Below are positions 24,185 to 33,157 of a DNA stretch of 44,619 bases, piece by piece (position 1 is the first letter of the stretch; every line of letters begins with the position of its first letter). Position numbers and translations under genes: made by a program. Location: contig CANRHZ010000011.1 in assembly GCA_947630535.1 (NCBI GenBank), positions 1 through 44,619 on the forward strand, in the 5' to 3' direction. The notes under the pieces are model-generated. The model searched no databases, was not told the DNA's origin, and saw nothing but the letters and a program-made list of their open reading frames with translations. Source of the DNA: Candidatus Gastranaerophilales bacterium. Its GTDB lineage: Bacteria; Cyanobacteriota; Vampirovibrionia; Gastranaerophilales; Gastranaerophilaceae.

Positions 24185-25390
24185 TTATATAATGGGTAAT
24201 TTTATTCTAAATGTTGTATTTTCAAGGGTGGATTCAAAAAGCTCAAGAGTTCCCTTCATATTTTCTATAAAGTTTCTGGATGAATAAAGCCCAATGCCTG
24301 AGCCCTTTTGTTTTGTGGTAAAACCTTTTTCAAAAATTGTTTTTTGGTATTCAATCGGGATTATGTCCCCATGGTTTGTTATATCCAAAATTGCAAAGTT
24401 TTTATCAGTGCTAAGCTCAATAACAATGGCATCATTTTTGGTTGCTTCGTTTGAATTTTTTATTATGTTATTTATAACGGATAAAAGCTTATTCTCGTCC
24501 GCAAAAACATTGATATCATAGCTTGGAGAGTTAATAAATTCTATTTTGTTCCCGTTTTGTTTAACTATTTCACCAAAAATTTGGACTGATTCATTAATTA
24601 AATCTTGAAGATTAATTTCTTTAATTTCAACATCCGCATAGTTTTTAAGTTCATTTAATTGTATTTGAATATTGGATAGAGCTTTTTTTATTGTATTTAT
24701 GTTTTTATTTTCGCCGTTTTGTTTTTCTAATATACTCAAATAAACATCAATAACAGAAAGTTGATTTTTAATTTCGTGGCTTGTTTCTTTAATTTTTTCC
24801 TCGGAATCTTCTTCGTCGGATAAATCAATAAATAAATCTCCTCCCGATTTATAGGCATTTTCTTCAATGCTATTGTTCAGTTTTTTAAATACGTTAAACA
24901 TTGCCTCGTTTAAAAGCTCATTTTCACGTCTTTCAGGCTTATGAAGATAGAATTTTTCTCTGTAATCCGTATTCATATTTGCTTGAAGGACTTCATAAAC
25001 ATCATTTACACCCCTTGAATTTGCAAGGAAAAAGGCTTTGGTATAGTTTTTATCCGAATCCATGGAATAATCAAATAAAAGTGCAAAATTGTACCTTGCG
25101 GATGTAAAAATTATAAATTCAAGCTCGATGTAATCGTCCGTTATTAAAACATCAGGTTCCGATACATCTACCATCTCGACGTTATTGCAATATTCAAGTC
25201 TTTTTATTAAACCCGAAAGGCCTTCTTTGTTTTTTAGCCTCGTAAACATTAATGAAACGGCATTTTGATTTGCAACAGGCTCAAGCAGTGCTCTTATTAT
25301 TGTGTTCATTGAGCTTCTTGAAAACATTTCGTCATTATAAATGGCATTATTTAGAAAGGATTTAAGGTGTTTTTTATTTTTTTTGTACAT
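24185..25390 (-). CDS. Soluble sensor histidine kinase
   Basis: A 401-residue kinase with no membrane helix. Residues ~1-160 are a sensory region of unknown type, and an acidic linker lies near 186-199. The H-box is ETSHEIKNQLSV (His205). The HATPase domain has the N-box NNIIKNSNEA (about 307-316), G1 DITNHGD (336-342), F-box IFEKGFTTK (352-360) and G2 GSGIGLYSS (363-371). The N-terminal FxxR-like content suggests a cytoplasmic signal. It follows the response regulator gene by 25 bases, and the two surely form a pair. Confidence 0.88.
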   Translation of the reverse strand: MYKKNKKHLKSFLNNAIYNDEMFSRSSMNTIIRALLEPVANQNAVSLMFTRLKNKEGLSGLIKRLEYCNNVEMVDVSEPDVLITDDYIELEFIIFTSARYNFALLFDYSMDSDKNYTKAFFLANSRGVNDVYEVLQANMNTDYREKFYLHKPERRENELLNEAMFNVFKKLNNSIEENAYKSGGDLFIDLSDEEDSEEKIKETSHEIKNQLSVIDVYLSILEKQNGENKNINTIKKALSNIQIQLNELKNYADVEIKEINLQDLINESVQIFGEIVKQNGNKIEFINSPSYDINVFADENKLLSVINNIIKNSNEATKNDAIVIELSTDKNFAILDITNHGDIIPIEYQKTIFEKGFTTKQKGSGIGLYSSRNFIENMKGTLELFESTLENTTFRIKLPII

Positions 25391-25415
25391 CTTAATTAAT
25401 ACCCGATTTTAAATT

Positions 25416-26123
25416 TTATGCAATTTTCATCTTTTGTTTATTTAAAAAGCCTTTATTAATTGCATATAAAACCGCTTGGGTTCTGTCATTTACCTGCAAT
25501 TTCTGGAAAATGTTATTAACATGGGTTTTAACGGTTGTTTCGGATATAAAGAGTTTTTGTGCAACCCCTTTATATGTAATGCCTTGAGTTAAAAGGGATA
25601 AGACTTCTTCTTCTCTGTTTGTTAAATCGTTTAAGAGGTTATTTTCATCTTCTTCCATTTTGTTTTGTTGATTTTTCTCAAAGTTCTGGAAATAATCGAA
25701 AAATCTTGAACATAAAACATTTGGCAAATAAATTTTACCTTGGACAACTTCATCAAGAGCATGGATTAACTGATGGGATGCCATGGTTTTTAAGATGTAC
25801 CCTTTAGCGCCGAGTTTCATTGCTCTAAAGATTAAATCAGGGTCGTCATAAGCCGTTAAAACAATAATTTTTGTATCCAATTTCAATTCCATTATTCTCA
25901 TAATGGCGCTAACCCCGTCTACTTCCGGCATGTTCATATCCATTAATACTATATCGGGCTGGTATTTTTTAATTAAAGAAATTGCAACATTTGCGTTTCC
26001 TGCGTTTGCAATAACTTCATACTCATTTTCAAGATTAATTAATTCTCTGATACCTGATGCATGGTCGTAGTTATCATCAACCACAATAACTTTTGTCTTT
26101 CTTTGAAAATCAAGTCCTCTCAT
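25416..26123 (-). CDS. NarL/FixJ-type response regulator
   Basis: A 235-residue regulator. The ATG at 26123 is chosen because GGAGGT lies seven bases upstream; an in-frame TTG at 26138 would place the ribosome site inside the gene. The receiver domain (about 8-125) has DDN near the start, the phosphorylated aspartate in VLMDMNMPEVDG, the threonine in VLTAYDD and the lysine in LKTMASHQ. A LuxR-type HTH (about 163-228) has LTNREEEVLSLL and SETTVKTHVNNIFQKL. It is the first gene of the kinase operon. Targets are unknown. Confidence 0.93.
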   Translation of the reverse strand: MRGLDFQRKTKVIVVDDNYDHASGIRELINLENEYEVIANAGNANVAISLIKKYQPDIVLMDMNMPEVDGVSAIMRIMELKLDTKIIVLTAYDDPDLIFRAMKLGAKGYILKTMASHQLIHALDEVVQGKIYLPNVLCSRFFDYFQNFEKNQQNKMEEDENNLLNDLTNREEEVLSLLTQGITYKGVAQKLFISETTVKTHVNNIFQKLQVNDRTQAVLYAINKGFLNKQKMKIA

Positions 26124-26173
26124 TTTATAAACCTCCAAAACCTTTATATTAAATTTTCATCCCTTTAATGTAA

Positions 26174-26191
26174 TGTAATTAACCGATTACA
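26174..26191. promoter_or_regulatory. Candidate operator TGTAAT-N6-ATTACA
   Basis: A perfect six-base inverted repeat with a six-base spacer lies 51 bases before the response regulator start and also upstream of atpB. Size and symmetry fit a dimeric regulator, possibly the response regulator itself. There is no other support. Confidence 0.35.
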
Positions 26192-26269
26192 ATTGAATAA
26201 TAGCCTTTTTAGATGATGCTAACATCAACACAGGGGTTGAAATATTTAAAATTTAAGATAATAAATGTG

Positions 26270-26289
26270 TCTAAACCTAAAGGTTTAGA
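26270..26289. repeat. Inverted repeat TCTAAACC/GGTTTAGA
   Basis: Eight-base perfect arms around a TAAA loop in the divergent region between the response regulator and atpB. No T-run follows on either strand, so it is not a good terminator. It may be an operator or leader hairpin. Confidence 0.4.
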
Positions 26290-26388
26290 TTGAGCTTGAA
26301 ACATTGATGAAATGTAAAAGAAAGACTTGTCAATCGTATGTATATCAATATTTTATTTTTTCATTAAGAAATCAATTATTTTTTGTAG

Positions 26389-26413
26389 TATAATAAGGGG
26401 ACAAAAAGGGGAG
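26389..26413 (+). promoter_or_regulatory. atpB -10 box and ribosome site
   Basis: A perfect TATAAT lies at 26389-26394 without a good -35 at 16-18 bases. AGGGGAG at 26407-26413 lies eight bases before a TTG start, and fixes the atpB start where no ATG exists. Confidence 0.5.
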
Positions 26414-26420
26414 TTATCTT

Positions 26421-27203
26421 TTGGAATTACATATCGGAGAACACTACATAACAAAGCTATTTGGGCTTGATGTTCATATGGATACTCTAATTACTTTATG
26501 GACTGCAATGGGCATTATACTGTTTTTTTCGATACTTGCCGTTTACAAGATAAATATAGTCCCCAATAAAATTCAAGGGGTTTTTGAAAAAATTGTTACC
26601 CTTTTTGTGGGCTTGACCAAAGATTTAGGTAAAGAACAGGGGATGAGCGCACTTATATTAATGTGCATTTTTCTTTTGATTATAGTATCTAATCTTTTGG
26701 GGCAGCTTCCTTTGAAATTAATTCACCTGAATGGGGGGGAGCTTGCTTCTCCTACGAATGATTTGAATATGACCGCAGCGCTTGCCGTTTTTGTTTTAAT
26801 TTATTACATATATAAGGGTATAAAATCAAAAGGGCTTTCATATTTTAAACATTATATAGAACCTGTTTGGTTTATGACCCCCTTTAATATACTTGAAGAT
26901 TTCACAAGACCCCTGACGCTTGCATTGAGGCTTTTTGCGAACATACTTGCGGGGGAAATTTTGATAATGGTGTTAATGGTATTGATATCGGCACTATTAA
27001 CACCGCAGGCCGTTCATAATCTGGCATCCGATATTTTCTTTGGAATTTTGCCGGAGAGCTGGGTTCATAACATAGGGTTGTTTTTGGGTTCGCTTTTACC
27101 CTTGCCCCTTATGTTTTTTGAACTTTTCGTCGCATTCATTCAGGCACTTGTATTCACGCTTTTAACGTCTGCATACATACAAAGTGCGGTACAAAAACAT
27201 TAG
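26421..27203 (+). CDS. atpB: ATP synthase subunit a
   Basis: A 260-residue Fo subunit that forms the proton half-channels against the c-ring. It has about six membrane helices. The essential arginine is Arg170 in LALRLFANILAGE, the counterpart of Arg210 of E. coli. The C-terminal helix has FELFVAFIQALVFTLLTSAY, the usual Q/E channel residues. The start is TTG at 26421, supported by an AGGGGAG ribosome site. It is the first gene of the cluster; no atpI lies upstream. Confidence 0.95.
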   Translation: MELHIGEHYITKLFGLDVHMDTLITLWTAMGIILFFSILAVYKINIVPNKIQGVFEKIVTLFVGLTKDLGKEQGMSALILMCIFLLIIVSNLLGQLPLKLIHLNGGELASPTNDLNMTAALAVFVLIYYIYKGIKSKGLSYFKHYIEPVWFMTPFNILEDFTRPLTLALRLFANILAGEILIMVLMVLISALLTPQAVHNLASDIFFGILPESWVHNIGLFLGSLLPLPLMFFELFVAFIQALVFTLLTSAYIQSAVQKH

Positions 27204-27222
27204 TAAATAAGGAGATAAAAAA

Positions 27223-27468
27223 ATGGAACCTACAATTTTATTAAACTGCTTTAAATGTATAGGAATGGGGATTGCAATCGGTCTTGGTGTATTGGGACCT
27301 GCATTGGGTCTTGGACTTGCAACAAAAACAATTCTTGAATCAATTGCAAGACAACCCGAATCCGAAGGACAAATTTCAAAATACTTTTATATCGGGGCAG
27401 GCTTAATAGAAGCTTGTGCCATATATGCACTTTTGGTTGTTATATTAATAGCATTTGTTCTTAATTAA
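27223..27468 (+). CDS. atpE: ATP synthase subunit c
   Basis: An 81-residue hairpin of two membrane helices joined by the polar loop ARQPE (42-46). The ion-binding carboxylate is Glu63 in GAGLIEACAIYAL. The residues after it (Ala-Cys) and Leu30 in the first helix do not match the Gln and Ser ligands of sodium-type rings, which suggests proton coupling. GGAG lies eight bases before ATG. Confidence 0.95.
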   Translation: MEPTILLNCFKCIGMGIAIGLGVLGPALGLGLATKTILESIARQPESEGQISKYFYIGAGLIEACAIYALLVVILIAFVLN

Positions 27469-27478
27469 GGAATAAAAC

Positions 27479-27952
27479 ATGCTTCTTTCAATTGATGCAA
27501 CTTTTATATTTGTTTTCATAAGCTTTATTATCTTTCTTTGGCTTATGAATTTAATCTGCTATAAACCAATCACAAAGGTCATAGAAAAGAGAAATGAGTT
27601 TATTGAAAAGAATAAAAAAACGGCATTTGAAGCCAACCAAAAAAAAGAGGATATAATAAAAAATTCAAAAGAAGAAATTGAAAAAACCAAACAGGAAAGC
27701 AATAAAACTCTAAAAGATGCAAAAGAAAGAAACATAAAAAATAAAGAAGCAAAAATAAACTCTAAAAAAGCCGAAATAAAAGGCTTAATAAATGAGTATC
27801 AAAATTTCCTTTCGGAAAATTCAAATAATGTTAAAAAAGAACTAAAAGGCGAACTTGAATTCTATGTAAAGTCGCTTGTATCAAAAGTTCTTAATGTGGA
27901 TGAAAAGGAAGTAAATGTTGATATGTCCAAGGCGGATGAAATTTTAAAATGA
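27479..27952 (+). CDS. ATP synthase subunit b' (first b-type subunit)
   Basis: A 157-residue protein with one N-terminal membrane helix (about 5-26, ATFIFVFISFIIFLWLMNLI) and a long Lys/Glu-rich coiled coil, the peripheral stalk. It is one of two different b-type subunits in tandem, as in cyanobacteria and chloroplasts (b' before b). It overlaps the next gene by four bases (ATGA). Confidence 0.88.
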   Translation: MLLSIDATFIFVFISFIIFLWLMNLICYKPITKVIEKRNEFIEKNKKTAFEANQKKEDIIKNSKEEIEKTKQESNKTLKDAKERNIKNKEAKINSKKAEIKGLINEYQNFLSENSNNVKKELKGELEFYVKSLVSKVLNVDEKEVNVDMSKADEILK

Positions 27953-28464
27953 ACATTCAGGCAATATATGAATACATATTAAATTCTAACCTTATTAATT
28001 TTTTGATAATGGTATCAACCCTTGTGTGGATTTTTAAAAGATTTAATCTGGGAAAAATAATTGATTCTATAGAGGATGATATTAAAAATAACATTGATAT
28101 AAGCACATCCTCTCTATCATCTGCACTTTTAGAGTATAAAAAAGCAAGAAAAGATTATAAAAATATACAAACCAAAAAAGATGAAATTATCAATTCAACA
28201 GATAAGCTTATAGAAAAAATGAACCAAAAAACCACACAAGATATTCAAAGAAAAACGGATGAACTTGTTGTGGAATCGGATAAAATCAAAGAAGCACGGT
28301 ATGAAAAAAATAAAAGAAACACAATAAAAGATATAAATAATGCAATATATACTCTTTCTTTTGAAACAATAAAGAACATGATAAATGAGGACATTCAAAA
28401 AAAAGTTATCGAAAATTCATTAAACGAGCTTGATGAAATGGATTTAGGAGAGTATATCAAATGA
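27949..28464 (+). CDS. atpF: ATP synthase subunit b
   Basis: A 171-residue second b-type subunit. A short membrane helix (about 13-28) is followed by a charged coiled coil to the end. It would form a heterodimeric stalk with b'. It overlaps both neighbours by four bases, which indicates tight translational coupling. Confidence 0.88.
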   Translation: MNIQAIYEYILNSNLINFLIMVSTLVWIFKRFNLGKIIDSIEDDIKNNIDISTSSLSSALLEYKKARKDYKNIQTKKDEIINSTDKLIEKMNQKTTQDIQRKTDELVVESDKIKEARYEKNKRNTIKDINNAIYTLSFETIKNMINEDIQKKVIENSLNELDEMDLGEYIK

Positions 28465-28994
28465 CATTAAATATAAATCTTAAAGCTAAAAAACCCGCAA
28501 AAAGGTACGCACAAGCCTTGATTAATCCTAACCCCGACACCAATAAAGTTATATCGGATGAATTAGAATTTTTTGTTGACCTTCTATATAAAAATGAGGA
28601 ACTTAAAGCCTTTTTATTCCATCCCGTTATTAATATGGAAGATAAAAAAGAAGTTTTAGATAAGATTATGGGGGACAATTTTACCATAAAGAGGTTTTTG
28701 TTCCTTTTGCTTGAAGAAAACAGACTTGATATTTTGGATGAAATAAAAGAGAGTTTTATTGAAAAAATAAAGGATAAAGAAAAAATCTTGCCTTTAGATA
28801 TTATTCTTGCAATTGAGCCTGATGAAGAAGATAAAAAAAATATTATAGGAAGGCTTGAGAACAAATTTAAATCTAAAATAGAAGCCAATTTTATAACGGA
28901 TAAGTCCATATTAGCGGGCTTAAAGATAAAATTCAAAGATACATTTATTGATTTATCTCTTAAAAAAAGAATTGAAAATTTTAAAAACTTATAA
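28461..28994 (+). CDS. atpH: ATP synthase subunit delta
   Basis: A 177-residue delta (OSCP-like) subunit linking the b-stalk to the top of F1. KRYAQALI near 14-21 is the family's N-terminal motif, followed by the six-helix domain. [21 protein letters not shown] near the C-terminus is the classic closing segment. It overlaps atpF by four bases and ends 11 bases before atpA. Confidence 0.92.
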   Translation: MTLNINLKAKKPAKRYAQALINPNPDTNKVISDELEFFVDLLYKNEELKAFLFHPVINMEDKKEVLDKIMGDNFTIKRFLFLLLEENRLDILDEIKESFIEKIKDKEKILPLDIILAIEPDEEDKKNIIGRLENKFKSKIEANFITDKSILAGLKIKFKDTFIDLSLKKRIENFKNL

Positions 28995-29005
28995 AGGAAA
29001 ACAAT

Positions 29006-30535
29006 ATGAATTCTACAATTAATTCAAGCGAAATTTCTTCAATAATTAAATCGAAAATAGAAAATTATTCAAATAAACCTGATATAGTTGATGTAGGCTC
29101 TGTAATAGAAATAGGAGATGGCATCTCAAGGGTATACGGGCTTAAAAATGTTATGGCAGATGAACTTGTAAGGTTTGAAGATGGCAAGGGAACCTTGGGA
29201 ATTGCTTTGAACCTTGAAGAGGACAACGTCGGAGTTGTAATTTTAGGGGATTACACCTCGATTAAAGAGGGTATGCAGGTTAAAACGACGGGCAAGATTG
29301 CATCAATTCCCGTTGGAGAAGAATTAATAGGAAGAATAATTGACCCGACGGGAATTCCGCTTGATGGCAAGGGGGATATACACTACACTAAAACTCGTCC
29401 CGTTGAACGTGTTGCACCCGGGATTATTTCAAGAAAATCGGTATCAGAACCCCTGCAAACGGGAATAACCGCAATTGACGCTCTAACCCCAATAGGCAGA
29501 GGGCAAAGGGAACTTATAATAGGTGACAGACAAACGGGTAAAACCGCAATTGCAATTGATACCATAATTAATCAAAAGGATGAAAACGTAATTTGCATTT
29601 ATGTTGCAATAGGGCAGAAAAAATCCACAATAGCTCAACTTGCTCATATTCTTGAAGAAAAAGGGGCAATGGGATATACAATTATTGTTGCCGCTTCTGC
29701 CGATACATCGGCGCCTTTGCAATATATAGCGCCTTATGCAGGATGCGCCATAGCGGAAGAATTTTTGGAACAGGGTAAACACTGTCTTATAATATATGAC
29801 GATTTAACAAAGCATGCTCAAAGTTACCGTTCCATGAGCCTTTTATTAAAGCGCCCCTCAGGGAGAGAAGCATACCCGGGGGATGTATTTTACCTTCATT
29901 CAAGACTTTTGGAAAGAGCCTGCAAACTCTCTGACGAGCTTGGCGGCGGTTCAATAACGGCACTTCCTATCATAGAAACTCAAGCGGGGGACGTTTCTGC
30001 ATACATTCCGACAAACGTAATTTCAATTACGGACGGACAGATATTCTTAGAAACAAACCTTTTTAATGCAGGCCAAAGACCTGCGATTAATGCGGGCATA
30101 TCGGTTTCCCGTGTGGGTGGTGCGGCTCAAACAAAAGGTATAAAACAGGTAGCGGGGCAATTAAGGCTTGATTTAGCACAATATAGAGAACTGGAAGCAT
30201 TTGCACAGTTTGCATCCGACCTTGATCCTGCTACAAAGGCACAATTATTAAAGGGTGAAAAACTAACCCAAATACTAATTCAGCCGCAATACTCGCCACT
30301 GAGCGTTGCCAATCAGGTCACCATTCTTTATGCGGGAAATATGGGATACCTTGATAAAATTGAAAACAAGGATATTATGCAATATAAAAAAGAATGGTTT
30401 GAATATTTTTCATCAAGAGCGCCCGAGCTTGAAGAAAAGCTCAATAAAGGCGGCAAACTTGAAGATGAGGATAAACAAAAACTGAATGAACTTTTAGAAA
30501 ACTTTAATGAAAACGTATTTAATAAAGGAAACTAA
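29006..30535 (+). CDS. atpA: ATP synthase subunit alpha
   Basis: A 509-residue F1 alpha subunit. The Walker A loop GDRQTGKT is at 173-180 and the Walker B region is [12 protein letters not shown] near 264-275. The arginine finger lies in the motif [11 protein letters not shown] near 367-377, and [14 protein letters not shown] near 400-413 is a family signature. AAAGGA precedes ATG. No beta gene is in this window. Confidence 0.97.
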   Translation: MNSTINSSEISSIIKSKIENYSNKPDIVDVGSVIEIGDGISRVYGLKNVMADELVRFEDGKGTLGIALNLEEDNVGVVILGDYTSIKEGMQVKTTGKIASIPVGEELIGRIIDPTGIPLDGKGDIHYTKTRPVERVAPGIISRKSVSEPLQTGITAIDALTPIGRGQRELIIGDRQTGKTAIAIDTIINQKDENVICIYVAIGQKKSTIAQLAHILEEKGAMGYTIIVAASADTSAPLQYIAPYAGCAIAEEFLEQGKHCLIIYDDLTKHAQSYRSMSLLLKRPSGREAYPGDVFYLHSRLLERACKLSDELGGGSITALPIIETQAGDVSAYIPTNVISITDGQIFLETNLFNAGQRPAINAGISVSRVGGAAQTKGIKQVAGQLRLDLAQYRELEAFAQFASDLDPATKAQLLKGEKLTQILIQPQYSPLSVANQVTILYAGNMGYLDKIENKDIMQYKKEWFEYFSSRAPELEEKLNKGGKLEDEDKQKLNELLENFNENVFNKGN

Positions 30536-31513
30536 ATGGCGGGCCTAAAAGAAACAAAAGACAGAATACAAAGCGTAAAAAATACTCAAAAAATAACACG
30601 TGCCATGAAAATGGTTGCTGCCGCAAAAGTTAAAAAAGCGGAAAATTCGGTTAAATTGAGCCGCCCTTTTGCGCTTGAATTGTTTAAAACTTTTGTTGAG
30701 ATTTATGATTCGATTGAAGATAAAAAGTTTGAAAATATCAAAACAAAAGAACCGCTTGATAACTACAAGGCGTTATTGGAAGAAAGACAGGTAAAAACAA
30801 TAGGACTTGTTATAATTTCTTCAAATAAAGGTCTTGCGGGGGCATACAATGCAAATTTAATAAGGCTTGCAGCTTCCAAAATTAAAGAGGCAAACTCTAA
30901 AAATATAAAGGTCGAACTTTTTCTTGTAGGGTCTAAAGTTGAAGCGGGTTTAAGGGCACTTGAAAAAGAGTACGACTTTAATATAAAAGAAGTTTACACA
31001 GGGATTTTAGATGATGTTAATACAAGTTCGGCAAGAATTGTGGCAAGCGACTTAGCAAAAGAGTATATAAATTTAAAAATAGATAAAATTGAACTTATAA
31101 CAACAAGATATATTAACATGTTAACCTATTCCCCGGAAAGCTGGACATTGCTTCCCGTTATACATCAGGGAAATAAAAATGTACAGGCATTTTTTAAAAA
31201 GCAATTTGATAAAGAACATAAAATTGAATATAAGACATTTTTTGAAGATAAAAAAAATACAATACAACTTTTTGAACCAAATCAAACAACCCTTCTGAAA
31301 CAAATCGTTCCAATGTATATTACAAACCTTATATATCAGGCAATTTTAGAGGCGCAAGCATCAGAACTTGCATCAAGAATGACTGCAATGTCTGCCGCAA
31401 CAAAAAATGCGGAAGATATGATAAATAACCTCACAATTCAATACAATAAAGCCCGTCAACAAAGTATTACTCAGGAAATAACAGAAGTTATATCGGGAAC
31501 TTTAAATAAATAA
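30536..31513 (+). CDS. atpG: ATP synthase subunit gamma
   Basis: A 325-residue gamma subunit, the central rotor shaft. The N-terminal helix has the signature RIQSVKNTQKITRAMKMVAA and the C-terminal helix ASELASRMTAMSAATKNAED. It is longer than the typical ~290 residues, with extra sequence in the middle (about 195-245), where cyanobacterial gamma subunits carry an insertion. The added segment has no cysteines, so redox control of the plant type is not expected. It starts directly after the atpA stop. Confidence 0.95.
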   Translation: MAGLKETKDRIQSVKNTQKITRAMKMVAAAKVKKAENSVKLSRPFALELFKTFVEIYDSIEDKKFENIKTKEPLDNYKALLEERQVKTIGLVIISSNKGLAGAYNANLIRLAASKIKEANSKNIKVELFLVGSKVEAGLRALEKEYDFNIKEVYTGILDDVNTSSARIVASDLAKEYINLKIDKIELITTRYINMLTYSPESWTLLPVIHQGNKNVQAFFKKQFDKEHKIEYKTFFEDKKNTIQLFEPNQTTLLKQIVPMYITNLIYQAILEAQASELASRMTAMSAATKNAEDMINNLTIQYNKARQQSITQEITEVISGTLNK

Positions 31514-31517
31514 AACA

Positions 31518-31543
31518 AAAAGGAAGGTTTTTGCCTTCCTTTT
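31518..31543 (+). terminator. Terminator of the ATP synthase operon
   Basis: AAAAGGAAGG and CCTTCCTTTT pair around a six-base loop immediately after the atpG stop. The arms' own T-run completes it. Confidence 0.85.
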
Positions 31544-31596
31544 TGCTGCTTGATTAGTTTTATCTTTTCCAAGCTTCTCCATTATTAAATATTTTT

Positions 31597-31800
31597 TTAT
31601 GCTATAAAGTTGTTACCGTATTTAAGTGAACCTATAAGGAAGCATTCTTGAAGCATTTTATTCATGCTTCTGTAAACTTTCTTTTTAGGTGGTTGGCTTG
31701 CCATCATAAGCGCAATTTTAGATTCTTTATACTCTTTTGCTATTGTATCTGTTATAAAAAAGTTTTCTGAATTTAAAATTCTATCTTCTGCACTTATCAT
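31597..31800 (-). CDS. Small protein of unknown function
   Basis: A 67-residue hydrophilic protein. AAGAGG lies seven bases before ATG, a good ribosome site. It has a helical central part (SKIALMMASQPPKKKVYRSM) and no membrane segment. No family is recognised. It lies convergent to the ATP synthase operon and downstream of mtaB in the opposite reading direction. Confidence 0.55.
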   Translation of the reverse strand: MISAEDRILNSENFFITDTIAKEYKESKIALMMASQPPKKKVYRSMNKMLQECFLIGSLKYGNNFIA

Positions 31801-31898
31801 TTTTTTGTCCTCTTAATATCTCTTGTACTTATATAAAGTATTTGATATCAAAAAAATTGATATTTTATATACTAAATATATATTTTTTGTTACAAAAC

Positions 31899-33155
31899 TT
31901 AAAATAATTCCTCAAATACGGACATGTTAACGGTTTCATAAGTATTTTGCAGATTTTTATCCGATTTTTTATAAACCTTTATATAATTCTCGCTAACACC
32001 TGAATAAAGGCCGTTTTTGCCCTTTTTTTCATATAAAACGGTTCTTTTTTTATTTTTGTTTTTTAAAAGAAAATCTTTATGTAACTTTTTAGTCAGTTCA
32101 ATCAGCTCTTTTGTTCTTTGTTTTTTAATGTGCTCCAATACCTGATTATTCATAGAATAAGCCCTTGTTCCCTTTCTTTTTGAATAAGGAAAAGAATGTA
32201 TATAGCTTATTTTTGAATTTAGAAGGGCTTCTTTTGTTTCAAGAAAATCTTCATCAGTTTCACCGGGGAACCCCGTAATAATATCCGCCCCGATAAAGGG
32301 AAGGTCAAAACTGTTTTGAATTTTTTCAATGGCTTCAAGGGCTTCTTTTTTGGTATAAAATCTGTTCATATTTTTTAGGGTTTTATCGCACAAACTCTGC
32401 AAAGAAAGGTGAAAATGCGGGCAGAATTTTTTTGATTGAACAAGAAAAGAAAAAAGCTCATCATCAATTTCATTTATATATAGCGACCCCAATCTATACC
32501 TTAATATATCCGTTTTTTCAATCTCTTTTAAAAGGTCAACAAGACTTTTTTTATATTCCGCCCCCCACTGACCTATATGAATTCCCGTTAGTACAATTTC
32601 TTTTCTGTTGTTTTTTACATGAATATTTATCTGCTCTATTATGTTATCAATTGTTTCAGACCTTGAATTCCCTCTTGCATAAGGAATAAGACAGTATGAA
32701 CATCTGTTATTGCACCCGTCTTGTATTTTTACATACGGCCTTGTTGAACTTGTTCGGTACAAAAATTTGGTTTGGAAAGCTTTTTGTTCAAAAATGTCTT
32801 TTGCAAAAACATGTTTTTCTTTTTGTTCTATAAAATCTATATATTTATCTATATTTAATTTTTCATCATTTCCGAGTATTAAATCAACGGATAGTTTTGT
32901 ATTATCCATAGTCTGAGCGCAGCATCCCGTTAAAATTGTTTTAATTTCGGGTTTAATTTTTTTTATTTGCTTAAACAAATATAAAACCTGATTATCACTG
33001 TGAGCGGTTACGGTACAGGAATTTAGTATATAAATATCGGCGTCTTTTTTATCTTTTACATTTATATACCCTTTTTCGGAAAGAATTTGGGCGATAATCT
33101 GTCCTTCCGTTTGGTTTGTTTTGCACCCTAAACTTTTTATATAAAACTTTTTCAT
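31899..33155 (-). CDS. mtaB: tRNA t6A methylthiotransferase MtaB
   Basis: A 418-residue methylthiotransferase that converts t6A37 to ms2t6A in tRNA. The ATG at 33155 is chosen: AGGGGAA lies seven bases upstream and the conserved MKKFYIKSLGCKTN begins there. The upstream in-frame start at 33191 lies inside rlmD. The MTTase domain has cysteines in GCKTNQTE, NSCTVT and GCCAQ. The radical SAM site is CNNRCSYC, followed by LIPYARGNSRS, and FPGETDEDF is typical. A TRAM-like C-terminus follows. It begins two bases after the rlmD stop. Confidence 0.93.
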   Translation of the reverse strand: MKKFYIKSLGCKTNQTEGQIIAQILSEKGYINVKDKKDADIYILNSCTVTAHSDNQVLYLFKQIKKIKPEIKTILTGCCAQTMDNTKLSVDLILGNDEKLNIDKYIDFIEQKEKHVFAKDIFEQKAFQTKFLYRTSSTRPYVKIQDGCNNRCSYCLIPYARGNSRSETIDNIIEQINIHVKNNRKEIVLTGIHIGQWGAEYKKSLVDLLKEIEKTDILRYRLGSLYINEIDDELFSFLVQSKKFCPHFHLSLQSLCDKTLKNMNRFYTKKEALEAIEKIQNSFDLPFIGADIITGFPGETDEDFLETKEALLNSKISYIHSFPYSKRKGTRAYSMNNQVLEHIKKQRTKELIELTKKLHKDFLLKNKNKKRTVLYEKKGKNGLYSGVSENYIKVYKKSDKNLQNTYETVNMSVFEELF

Positions 33156-33157
33156 TT

